In this document: one piece after another, positions 37,025 through 44,806 of the stretch
How the letters are laid out: each line of letters starts with the position of its first letter
Position numbering within the stretch: position 1 is the first letter of the stretch
NCBI GenBank assembly: GCA_964636985.1
Contig: CAZWSX010000003.1
Coordinates: 186,001-250,000 of the forward strand
Direction: 5' to 3'
Origin: CAZWSX01 sp964636985
Lineage (GTDB): Bacteria; Planctomycetota; Planctomycetia; Pirellulales; Pirellulaceae
Length of the DNA: 64,000 nucleotides
Position numbers and translations under genes: made by a program
Notes under the pieces: model-generated
Databases searched by the model: none
Seen by the model: the letters and a program-made list of their open reading frames with translations, nothing else
Told to the model about the DNA's origin: nothing

Positions 37025-38419
37025 TCAATCAGCGGATGCCGATCCGGCGACTCGCGATTTCCAAATAGCCACCTGTTTGGCCACTTCGGCCGGGGCCGTG
37101 GAACCGTAACTTTGGAAGGCTTGGATCGCTTTTTCCGTCCCCAACACGTCGAACAATTCTGCGGTTAGCGACGGTTCGAGGGCCTGGTACTCGGCCAAAG
37201 ACAGGTCGGAAAGCCGGCATCCACGGGACATCGCCGTCCGCACCAGCTGCCCTACTAAATGGTGAGCCGTCCGCTGGGGAACCCCGCGTTGGATCAGGTA
37301 CTCCATAAATGTGGTCGCGTCCAAATGCCCCCGATCGAGCCGGGCATTGATCGATTCCTGGTCCAGCTTCGCCCCGGCGACTAGGGGGGCGGCCAACTCC
37401 AGGCAGATTTCGACCGTATCAAACGAGTCGAACAGGGCCGGCTTGTCCTCCTGCAAATCGCGGTTGTAGGCCAGCGGCAAGCCTTTCACCAAAACCAGCA
37501 AGGTCTGGAGGTTCCCGATCACCCGCCCGGTTTTGCCGCGAGTCAGTTCCAGCACGTCGGGATTGATCTTCTGCGGCATGATCGACGAGCCGGTGCAAAA
37601 CTCGCCCGGGAGCTTGATGAATCCGAACTCCGTCGTCGACCACAAAATCCATTCTTCGGCCCAGGTGCTCAGGTGCTCGGCGATCACCGCCAGGCAAAAA
37701 GCCGATTCGAGGACGAAATCGCGATCGCTCGATACGTCGAGGCTATTCGCAGCCACGCCGTCAAACTCGAGGCGACTGGCTACATCGTGGCGATCAATAG
37801 GGAGCGTCGACCCAGCCAGCGCCGCCGCACCCAGGCTGCAAACGTTGGTTCGCTTGCGGCAATCGCGTACTCGCTGGCGGTCGCGCTCGAACTTCTCGCA
37901 GTAGGCCAACCAATAGTGCGGCGCCAAAACGGGTTGTGCCCGCTGCATGTGCGTGTAGCCGGGCAAGATTGTATCGGCATCAGCGTCGCATCGGCCGACA
38001 AACGCGGCTTGCAGCGACCCGAGCAAAGCATCGACGCGATCGAGGGCGTCGCGGACCCAAAGTCGCAAGTCGGTCGAAACCTGATCGTTCCGGCTGCGGC
38101 CGGTGTGAAGCTTACGACCCACATCCCCCAGGCGATCGATCAACGCCTGCTCGATGTGCATGTGGATGTCTTCGAGTTCGATCCGGAACGGCATTTCGCC
38201 GGCCGCGATTTGCTGGCCGATCTCGGTGAGCGCCTTTTCGATCGCTGCGGCTTCGTCGGCGGTTAGCAAACCGACCTTCGCGAGCATCTGCGCATGGGCA
38301 ATCGATCCGCGGATATCGTGGGCGTACAACCGATGGTCGAAGCTGATGCTCTCGGAAAACCGCTCGACGCGTTTGTCGGCGGCGCTGGCAAAAACACCCG
38401 ATCGGGAAGGACTAGCCAC
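37025..38419 (-). CDS. argH: Argininosuccinate lyase
   Basis: 464 residues, as usual for ArgH. It cleaves argininosuccinate to arginine and fumarate, the last step of arginine synthesis. The family signatures are HTGRSRNDQV, the PGYTHMQRAQP segment and the flexible catalytic loop GSSIMPQKINPD with its conserved Ser. The GTG at 38419 is preferred because AGGAG lies 10 nt upstream; an upstream TTG overlaps that site. No other arg genes are adjacent. Two inverted REP-like palindromes lie just upstream, between argH and the divergent PSD1 operon. Confidence 0.97.
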   Translation of the reverse strand: MASPSRSGVFASAADKRVERFSESISFDHRLYAHDIRGSIAHAQMLAKVGLLTADEAAAIEKALTEIGQQIAAGEMPFRIELEDIHMHIEQALIDRLGDVGRKLHTGRSRNDQVSTDLRLWVRDALDRVDALLGSLQAAFVGRCDADADTILPGYTHMQRAQPVLAPHYWLAYCEKFERDRQRVRDCRKRTNVCSLGAAALAGSTLPIDRHDVASRLEFDGVAANSLDVSSDRDFVLESAFCLAVIAEHLSTWAEEWILWSTTEFGFIKLPGEFCTGSSIMPQKINPDVLELTRGKTGRVIGNLQTLLVLVKGLPLAYNRDLQEDKPALFDSFDTVEICLELAAPLVAGAKLDQESINARLDRGHLDATTFMEYLIQRGVPQRTAHHLVGQLVRTAMSRGCRLSDLSLAEYQALEPSLTAELFDVLGTEKAIQAFQSYGSTAPAEVAKQVAIWKSRVAGSASAD

Positions 38420-38450
38420 GAACCGTAAACTCCTCAAGGATAGGATGAAT

Positions 38451-38528
38451 GGGTGGCACTGGCGTCCTCAAGACGCCAGTGTAAGAACGCCTACTCCCAC
38501 TGGCGTCTTGAGGACGCCAGTGCCACCC
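38451..38528. repeat. Inverted pair of GTGG-head REP-like palindromes
   Basis: Copy one, 38451-38481, begins GGGTGGCACTGGCGTCC. Copy two, 38498-38528, is its exact 31-nt reverse complement, with a 16-nt spacer. Each is itself a hairpin (10-bp arms ACTGGCGTC/GACGCCAGT type, 5-nt loop). The pair lies between the divergent argH and PSD1 genes, so it is not a normal terminator. A third copy is at 17208-17238. Confidence 0.9.
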
Positions 38529-38651
38529 AGTGTGACTTGCTGTCGCGCCCAGCGAAAGACCGTCGCGCTCGACACGGGCAGCTTGCCATGACAAAATAGC
38601 GGCGATATTCCACCCATGAGTATTCCTGATTGGCAGACGAAGGCCGCGTCG

Positions 38652-41132
38652 ATGAAATACGCGTTCCCAATCTGGTTCCTGCTTTTTTTCGCCGGCGTGT
38701 TATTCGCCGACGAAACAGGCGACGCGATTCCACCCGAGCACGCTCGTTTCTTCGAATCGAAAATCCGCCCGCTCCTGGCCGAACACTGCTGGAAGTGCCA
38801 CGGGCCAACCGAACAAAAGGGTGGACTGCGGCTTGATTCGCCGGAGCGGGTTCTCGCTGGAGGTGAATCAGGAGCAGCCATCTCACTGGACAAGCCTAAG
38901 GAGAGTTTGCTGCTGTCGGCGGTTCGCTACGAATCGCTCGAAATGCCGCCCGATGGCAAATTGCCCGACGAACAAATCGGTTTGCTCGCGCAGTGGATCG
39001 AAATGGGCGCTCCGTGGCCGAAGACGGATCTTCCAGCGGCCAGCGATGCGGATCGAACTTTCACCGACGAAGATCGCCAGTGGTGGGCGTGGCAGAAGGT
39101 GGTCGAGCCTGCTGTTCCGCTAGTCAGCGATGATGGTTGGATTCGCAACGATGTCGACAAGTTCATCCTGGCGAAGCTACGCGAACAGAATCTCCAGCCT
39201 GCTCCCGAAGCCGATCGAGCCACGTTGATTCGCCGACTGTCGTTCGATCTGATCGGGCTGCCGCCGTCACCTGAGGAAGTGGACGCCTTTCTATCGGATC
39301 GTGACCCGCAAGCATTCGAACGACTCGTTGATCGACTGCTCGAAAGCCCTCGCTATGGCGAGCGGTGGGCGCGACATTGGCTCGACCTGGTGCGCTATGC
39401 CGATTCGGACGGCTACCGGATCGACCACTATCGCCCCAATGCGTGGCGATATCGCGACTACGTCATCGCTTCGTTCAACGCTGACAAGCCGTACGACCAG
39501 TTTGTCCGCGAACAAATCGCGGGGGACGAGTTATTCCCGGGCGATTCCCAGGCGTTGATTGCCACGGGTTACTTGGCTCACGGCATCTACGAGTACAACG
39601 CCCGCGACGTCGAGGGGCAGTGGGACTACATCCTCAACGAGATCACCGATACCACTGCCGACGTGTTTCTGGGGCTCGGCTTGCAATGCGCTCGCTGCCA
39701 CGATCACAAGTTCGATCCGCTGCTGCAAAAGGACTACTTCGCGCTGCGGGCGTTCTTCGAGCCGATGGCCCTGAACATCGATCAACCGGTTGTGCCACCG
39801 ACAGAGCGCGAAGCCCATCGGATGGCCATGGCCGAGTACGAGCGGCAAACAGCGGCGTTGCGGGTGAAGCTGTTTACCCTGGAAAGCCCTTATCGCAAAG
39901 CGGCCGAGGAAACGGCGACGGAAAAGTTTCCGCCCGAGATGAAGCAGATCATTCGCAAATCGCAAGGCGAACGAACGCCGCACGAGCAGCAGTTGGCGGA
40001 ACTCGCTTTGCGCCAAGTCGACTACGAATACGCGAATCTTGATGCCAAATTCAAGCCTGAAGACAAAGAGACGATCGCCGCCGTGCGAACGGAACTGGCG
40101 AAGTTCGATGGGATTCGTCCCAAGCCGTTGCCGGTCGCCTTGAGCGCGCGAGACGTTTCGGCAAACGCACCCAAAACAATCATTCCTAAGAAGGACGTCG
40201 AGGTTTCGCCTGGCACCCCGACCATCTTGGGCGAAACGTCCCTGGAAATCGTCCCCAAAAACGCCACTTCTTCGGGACGAAGAACCGCCTTGGCCAACTG
40301 GCTCACGCGGCGCGACAATGCGCTGTCGACGCGGGTGATCGTCAACCGCGTGTGGCAGTACCACTTTGGCCGCGGCTTGTCTCCGATCAGCAGCGACTTC
40401 GGCAAGCTCGGCGAGCGGCCCTCGCATCCCGAGTTGCTTGATTGGCTGACCATGCGTTTTCTAGATGGCGGTTGGCGACTCAAGCCGCTTCATCGGCTGA
40501 TCGTCACATCGGCCGCGTATCGCCAATCGACGGCGCACGTCGATTTTGCGAATCAGTCCGCGCGCGATCCGGCCAACCGCTGGTACTGGCGGGGCAACAC
40601 GCGGCGGCTTGAAGCGGAACAAATTCGCGATGCGATTCTGGCCACCAGCGGGCGACTCGACCTGAAAGCCGGCGGGGCAGGGGTCATACCCGACCAACCA
40701 CGGCGGACGATTTACACGCGCGTGATGCGGAACACCCGCGATCCGCTGCTGGATGTTTTTGATTTGCCGCTGTTCTTTTCGAGTTCGCCGGTTCGCGACA
40801 GTACAACGACGCCGATCCAGTCACTACTCCTGTTCAACAATCAAGAGTTGCTGAAGTATGGAGAGGCGTTAGCGCTTCGCGTCGCGCAGGCCAAGGGCAT
40901 CACTCCCGGCACGGCAACGCAGGACAAGGCGTCGCTCGTGCGAGACGCTTGTCGCATCGCGTGGGGGCGGGATCCGAACGAGCGTGAACTCGAAAAGGGA
41001 ATCGCGTTTCTCGATAGGCAAACTGCCGAAGCGGAAAGTGTTCCGAAGTCGACCGACGATCCGCAGTGGCGTGCCTTTGTCGATTTCTGCCACGTGCTGC
41101 TCAATTCGAATCAGTTTTTGTACGTCCACTAG
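38652..41132 (+). CDS. PSD1-family haem c/DUF1549/DUF1553 secreted protein
   Basis: 826 residues. ATG 38652 gives a signal peptide (MKYAFPIWFLLFFAGVLFAD). A planctomycete cytochrome c domain (PSCyt1) has the haem-binding CWKCH at 46-50. DUF1549 follows (RRLSFDLIGLPPSPEEVDAF, SPRYGERWARHWLDLVRYAD), then DUF1553 (LANWLTRRDNALSTRVIVNRVW, LSPISSDFGKLGERPSHPELLDWL, DSTTTPIQSLLLFNN). The DUF1549 part also contains CARCHDHKFDP, a second CxxCH. It is co-transcribed with the DUF1501 gene 9 nt downstream. Such pairs occur in dozens per planctomycete genome and have been linked to polysaccharide or sulfated-polymer degradation; biochemical proof is lacking. Confidence 0.92.
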   Translation: MKYAFPIWFLLFFAGVLFADETGDAIPPEHARFFESKIRPLLAEHCWKCHGPTEQKGGLRLDSPERVLAGGESGAAISLDKPKESLLLSAVRYESLEMPPDGKLPDEQIGLLAQWIEMGAPWPKTDLPAASDADRTFTDEDRQWWAWQKVVEPAVPLVSDDGWIRNDVDKFILAKLREQNLQPAPEADRATLIRRLSFDLIGLPPSPEEVDAFLSDRDPQAFERLVDRLLESPRYGERWARHWLDLVRYADSDGYRIDHYRPNAWRYRDYVIASFNADKPYDQFVREQIAGDELFPGDSQALIATGYLAHGIYEYNARDVEGQWDYILNEITDTTADVFLGLGLQCARCHDHKFDPLLQKDYFALRAFFEPMALNIDQPVVPPTEREAHRMAMAEYERQTAALRVKLFTLESPYRKAAEETATEKFPPEMKQIIRKSQGERTPHEQQLAELALRQVDYEYANLDAKFKPEDKETIAAVRTELAKFDGIRPKPLPVALSARDVSANAPKTIIPKKDVEVSPGTPTILGETSLEIVPKNATSSGRRTALANWLTRRDNALSTRVIVNRVWQYHFGRGLSPISSDFGKLGERPSHPELLDWLTMRFLDGGWRLKPLHRLIVTSAAYRQSTAHVDFANQSARDPANRWYWRGNTRRLEAEQIRDAILATSGRLDLKAGGAGVIPDQPRRTIYTRVMRNTRDPLLDVFDLPLFFSSSPVRDSTTTPIQSLLLFNNQELLKYGEALALRVAQAKGITPGTATQDKASLVRDACRIAWGRDPNERELEKGIAFLDRQTAEAESVPKSTDDPQWRAFVDFCHVLLNSNQFLYVH

Positions 41133-41141
41133 GCTGGCCGA

Positions 41142-42524
41142 ATGATCCCTCACATCGCTATCCCTAAGACGCGGCGCGAGTTCCTCACCCAGAGTGGGGC
41201 GGGCTTTGGCGCGATCGCGCTGAATGCGATGTTGGCCGAGGCAGCGCAGCCCCATCACAGGCCGCGCGCAAAGAGCGTGATCTTCCTCTTCATGGAAGGG
41301 GGACCGAGCCACCTCGACACGTTCGACCCCAAGCCGCTTCTGAACGAACTGGCCGGGCAACCGATTCCCGAGAGCTTTGGCGAAGTCATCACGTCGATGG
41401 GCGAGTTCCGCTCGCCGCTCTTGGGTACGAAGCGAAAGTGGAAACAGCATGGCCAATCGGGCCTGTGGGTTTCCGACTGGCTGCCGCACACGGCCGAATG
41501 CGTGGACGATCTGGCGGTGATCCGTTCCTGCTGGGGACACGGCATCAATCACTCGGCCGGCGTTTGCCAGATGAACACCTGTTCGATCCTTGGAGGGCGT
41601 CCGTCGCTCGGAAGTTGGGTGAGCTACGGCTTAGGGACCGAGAACCATAACTTGCCTGGCTACATCGTGATGCAGGATACCAACGGGCAAATCGTGAACG
41701 GCTCGCGGAACTGGAGCGCCGGTTTCATGCCTGCGGTGTATCAGGGAGTTCGCTTGCAGGAAGGGAATCAGCCGATTCCGAATCTGCACTCGCCTGCCGA
41801 AATTGGCGCCAAGCGCCAGCAAGGGAAGCTCGAACTGTTGAATGATTTCAACCGCGACTACGCGGCAGATCATCCCGAACAAAGCGAACTGGAAGCTCGC
41901 ATCGCCAGTTACGAACTCGCCGCTCGCATGCAGGCGGAAGCTCCGACGGCCATCGACCTGGCCGAAGAAACCGAAGCGACGCGCAAGCTTTACGGCCTCG
42001 ACGACAAAGAGACCGAAGTCTACGGGCGGATGTGCCTGATGGCCCGGCGGTTCGTCGAGCGGGGCGTGCGTTTCATCCAGCTCTATCACGGCACCGGCAG
42101 CAAGTGGGACGCCCACTCCGGCATCGAAGCCGGTCACAGCAAGCTGTGCCGTAACGTCGATTTGCCAATCGCTGGGTTGCTGAAAGATTTGAAGCAGCGC
42201 GGCTTACTCGACGAAACGCTTGTGATCTGGGGCGGCGAGTTCGGCCGCACTCCGATGTCGGAAAAAGGGGACGGCCGCGACCACAACCCAACCGGTTTCA
42301 CGATGTGGATGGCCGGCGGGGGCGTCCGCGGCGGGCAAGCCATTGGCAGTACCGATGACCTGGGATTGCGTGCCACCGACGAGCGCCTGCACGTACACGA
42401 TCTGCATGCCACCATCTTGTGGCTGCTTGGGATCGACCACATGAAGCTGGTCTATCAGTACAAGGGCCGGCCAGAGCGGCCGACGGTGAACGAGGGGCGG
42501 GCGTATAAGCGGATTGTGGGTTAG
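41142..42524 (+). CDS. DUF1501 secreted protein, partner of PSD1
   Basis: 460 residues starting 9 nt after the PSD1 stop. A twin-arginine signal (KTRREFLTQSGAGFGAIALNAML) is clear. The sulfatase-like core shows SVIFLFMEGGPSHLDTFDPKP, GSWVSYGLGTENHNLPGYIV, VERGVRFIQLYHGTGSKWD, IWGGEFGRTPMSEKGDGRDH and HDLHATILWLLGIDH. The metal-binding pattern of true sulfatases is only partly recognisable. Export by Tat suggests folding with a cofactor before secretion. It ends 6 nt before a REP palindrome. Confidence 0.92.
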   Translation: MIPHIAIPKTRREFLTQSGAGFGAIALNAMLAEAAQPHHRPRAKSVIFLFMEGGPSHLDTFDPKPLLNELAGQPIPESFGEVITSMGEFRSPLLGTKRKWKQHGQSGLWVSDWLPHTAECVDDLAVIRSCWGHGINHSAGVCQMNTCSILGGRPSLGSWVSYGLGTENHNLPGYIVMQDTNGQIVNGSRNWSAGFMPAVYQGVRLQEGNQPIPNLHSPAEIGAKRQQGKLELLNDFNRDYAADHPEQSELEARIASYELAARMQAEAPTAIDLAEETEATRKLYGLDDKETEVYGRMCLMARRFVERGVRFIQLYHGTGSKWDAHSGIEAGHSKLCRNVDLPIAGLLKDLKQRGLLDETLVIWGGEFGRTPMSEKGDGRDHNPTGFTMWMAGGGVRGGQAIGSTDDLGLRATDERLHVHDLHATILWLLGIDHMKLVYQYKGRPERPTVNEGRAYKRIVG

Positions 42525-42529
42525 AAGAA

Positions 42530-42563
42530 GTAGCCCGGACATTCCTGTCCGGGCGAGGTGGAC
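42530..42563 (+). repeat. REP palindrome, GTAG head, left flank of the RAYT gene
   Basis: GTAG leads into a perfect hairpin, GCCCGGACA (42533-42541), TTCC loop, TGTCCGGGC (42546-42554), followed by GAGGTGGAC. Its reverse complement lies on the far side of the transposase gene with one base difference in 34. Confidence 0.95.
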
Positions 42564-42621
42564 TCGATCTCATAAGACCACGTTGCTCTCAAGCAAACAA
42601 AAATAGGATCCACGCCAATTT

Positions 42622-43296
42622 GTGCTCAATCTCCCCGACCCACCTCCCCAATTCGAAGCTCTAAACCAAGACAAGCCACTTCGCATCTACCACCGAAACC
42701 TCCCGCACTGGCGTCAGGATGGTGCGACGTACTTCGTCACGTTTCGTTTGGGCGATTCTCTCCCGCAAGACAAACTTGAATACCTCCAGCGGCTCCAAAA
42801 GGCGTGGGCTGGATCACTGCCAGAGCGAGCTTCCAACGCAGAGTTAGAGAACCACATTCGAGCTGTTTTGCAACTTGCCGAGAAATGGCTCGATCAAGGA
42901 TATGGTTCATGCGTCTTCAGCGATCACGGTAGCAGTGAAGAACTTGAAAAAGCAATCCTTCACTTCCAAGACGAACGCTACTTCGTGTCGTCTTACGTTG
43001 TGATGCCCAATCATTGCCATTTGTCGATCAAGCCTCTCGGCGATTGGGAATTAACGGACATTCTGCGCTCGTTGAAAGGATTTGTCGCGCATCGTATCAA
43101 CAAGTTACGCGGTGCTAGTGGGATGGTTTGGCAGGATGAGAGTTACACACGCATCATTCGCGATCGCGAGCACCTTTGGAGAGTCGTTCAATACATTGGG
43201 CGAAATCCTAAGCTCGCGAACATCCCACGCGATGCTTGGAGGCGATGGGTTCACCCAGACTGGGAGGCTTGCGGATGGGGATTTCGGGAGGAGTAG
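42622..43296 (+). CDS. REP-associated tyrosine transposase (RAYT, Y1 HUH family)
   Basis: 224 residues. The N-terminus RIYHRNLPHWRQDGATYFVTFRLGD is typical of RAYTs. The HUH metal site is H131-C-H133 in VMPNHCHLSIKP, and the catalytic tyrosine is probably Y191 in VVQYIGRNPKLANI. The helix before it, VWQDESYTRIIRDREHLWRV, is also typical. RAYTs are single-copy, domesticated relatives of IS200/IS605 transposases that nick single-stranded REP hairpins at the GTAG-type head. GTG 42622 is the likely start with a weak ribosome-binding site. The gene sits between two convergent PSD1-DUF1501 operons and is framed by inverted REPs, the classic RAYT layout. Confidence 0.95.
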   Translation: MLNLPDPPPQFEALNQDKPLRIYHRNLPHWRQDGATYFVTFRLGDSLPQDKLEYLQRLQKAWAGSLPERASNAELENHIRAVLQLAEKWLDQGYGSCVFSDHGSSEELEKAILHFQDERYFVSSYVVMPNHCHLSIKPLGDWELTDILRSLKGFVAHRINKLRGASGMVWQDESYTRIIRDREHLWRVVQYIGRNPKLANIPRDAWRRWVHPDWEACGWGFREE

Positions 43297-43330
43297 TGGG
43301 CTTGGGAGCAACGTTTTTGGGGCGTGGTTA

Positions 43331-43364
43331 GTCCACCTTGCCCGGACAGGAATGTCCGGGCTAC
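43331..43364 (-). repeat. REP palindrome, GTAG head, right flank of the RAYT gene
   Basis: This is the inverted counterpart of 42530-42563. The hairpin arms are 43340-43348 and 43353-43361 around GGAA, and CTAC (the GTAG head on the minus strand) is at 43361-43364. Confidence 0.95.
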
Positions 43365-43387
43365 TTGCTTGCGTGGCTACTCTCCTA

Positions 43388-44806
43388 TTACACCAAAATC
43401 CCCCTCAGCACCTTCGCCGGTTCCACTCCCGTCAGCTTCAAGTCCAGCCCCTGGAACTTCACGCGGAACGTTTCGTGGTCGATGCCTAGTTGGTGGAGCA
43501 TCGTGGCGTGCAGGTCGTGGACGGTGGCGATCTTCTCCGCGGCCGCGTAGCCGAGTTCGTCGGTGGCTCCGTAGACCATCCCGCGGCGGATGCCGGCTCC
43601 GGCCAGCCACATCGACATCGCCTTGTTGTGGTGGTCGCGGCCGACGGGGCCTTTGTTGCTTTGGGCCATGGGCGTGCGGCCGAACTCGCCGCTCCAGACG
43701 ATTAACGTTTCGTCGAACATGCCGCGCTGCTTGAGATCGTTGACGAGCGCCGCGCAGGCTTGGTCGACTTCTTTGGCTCGCAGCGGCAACTCTTCGCGCA
43801 GCAAACTGTGGTGGTCCCAGTCGCGATGGTAGAGCTGAATGAAGCGCACACCGCGCTCCGCCATGCGACGGGCAATCAGGCAATTGTTGGCGAACGAGCC
43901 ATCGCCTGGAGTGCAGCCGTATGATTCGATCGTCTTGGCGTCCTCGTCTTTCAGGTCCATCAGTTCGGGGACGCTGATTTGCATGCGGAAGGCCATCTCG
44001 TACTGGGCAATCCGCGTGGCGATTTCTGGATCGTTCACCAGCGATTGTTGTTGACGATTGAGATGGTTGATCGCAGCGACATCGCTTTCTTGGCCGTCAC
44101 GCCCGACGCCGGCTGGATTTTCCAGATAGTGGACTGCCTCACCGCGGCTTCGCATGGGGACACCTTGGAAGCGGCTCGGCAAGAATCCGCTGCTCCACTG
44201 GCGGTTGGCGATTGGCTGCGGCGAGCGGCCCTTGCCGGTCGAGACCATCACGACGAAGCCCGGCAGGTTGGCGGCTTCGCTGCCGAGACCGTACGTCACC
44301 CAGGCGCCCATGCTGGGGCGACCGGCGATTTGCGAACCGGTGTTCATGAACATGTGGGCGGGGTCGTGGTTGATCGCGTCGGTCGTCATCGACCGGACAA
44401 GGCAAATGTCGTCAGCAATCGAACCGATGTGCGGCAATAGCTCGCCCATCTCGGTGCCGCACTGGCCGTAGCGCGTGAAGGCGAACTTGGGGCCAAGACA
44501 AACCAGCTTCTGTCCTTGCAGCTGCGCCAGTTGTTGCCCTTTGGTAAAGCTCTCGGGCATCGGTTGGCCGTCGACCTCGGCCAGCTTGGGCTTGGGGTCG
44601 AAGAGTTCCAGTTGCGATGGGCCGCCTGCCATCGTGAGCCAGATGACTCGTTTGGCCTTTTGCGGATAGGGCAAGTTGCTGAGGACACCGCTTTGCGCCG
44701 ATTCTCCACCTCGCACTGATGTCGGCAGGAGCGACGCCAGGGCGACGGCTCCTAGGCCTTGCCCGGTTGTTTGCAAGAATGTTCTTCGGAGGATGTTCGT
44801 ATTCAT
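43388..44806 (-). CDS. DUF1501 secreted protein, partner of PSD1
   Basis: 472 residues. ATG 44806 overlaps the PSD1 stop codon by one base (TAATG), so translation is coupled. A Tat-like signal (ILRRTFLQTTGQGLGAVALASLL) leads into the DUF1501 core: VIWLTMAGGPSQLELFDPKP, GAWVTYGLGSEAANLPGFVV, MAERGVRFIQLYHRDWDHH, WSGEFGRTPMAQSNKGPVG and HDLHATMLHQLGIDHETF. It resembles, but is not close to, the copy at 41142, so the two operons are old paralogues rather than a recent duplication. Confidence 0.92.
   Translation of the reverse strand: MNTNILRRTFLQTTGQGLGAVALASLLPTSVRGGESAQSGVLSNLPYPQKAKRVIWLTMAGGPSQLELFDPKPKLAEVDGQPMPESFTKGQQLAQLQGQKLVCLGPKFAFTRYGQCGTEMGELLPHIGSIADDICLVRSMTTDAINHDPAHMFMNTGSQIAGRPSMGAWVTYGLGSEAANLPGFVVMVSTGKGRSPQPIANRQWSSGFLPSRFQGVPMRSRGEAVHYLENPAGVGRDGQESDVAAINHLNRQQQSLVNDPEIATRIAQYEMAFRMQISVPELMDLKDEDAKTIESYGCTPGDGSFANNCLIARRMAERGVRFIQLYHRDWDHHSLLREELPLRAKEVDQACAALVNDLKQRGMFDETLIVWSGEFGRTPMAQSNKGPVGRDHHNKAMSMWLAGAGIRRGMVYGATDELGYAAAEKIATVHDLHATMLHQLGIDHETFRVKFQGLDLKLTGVEPAKVLRGILV

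Noticed and set aside
38400..38530. CRISPR-like short repeats upstream of argH
   Set aside because: Only two copies, inverted to each other and each palindromic, so REP-like rather than CRISPR.
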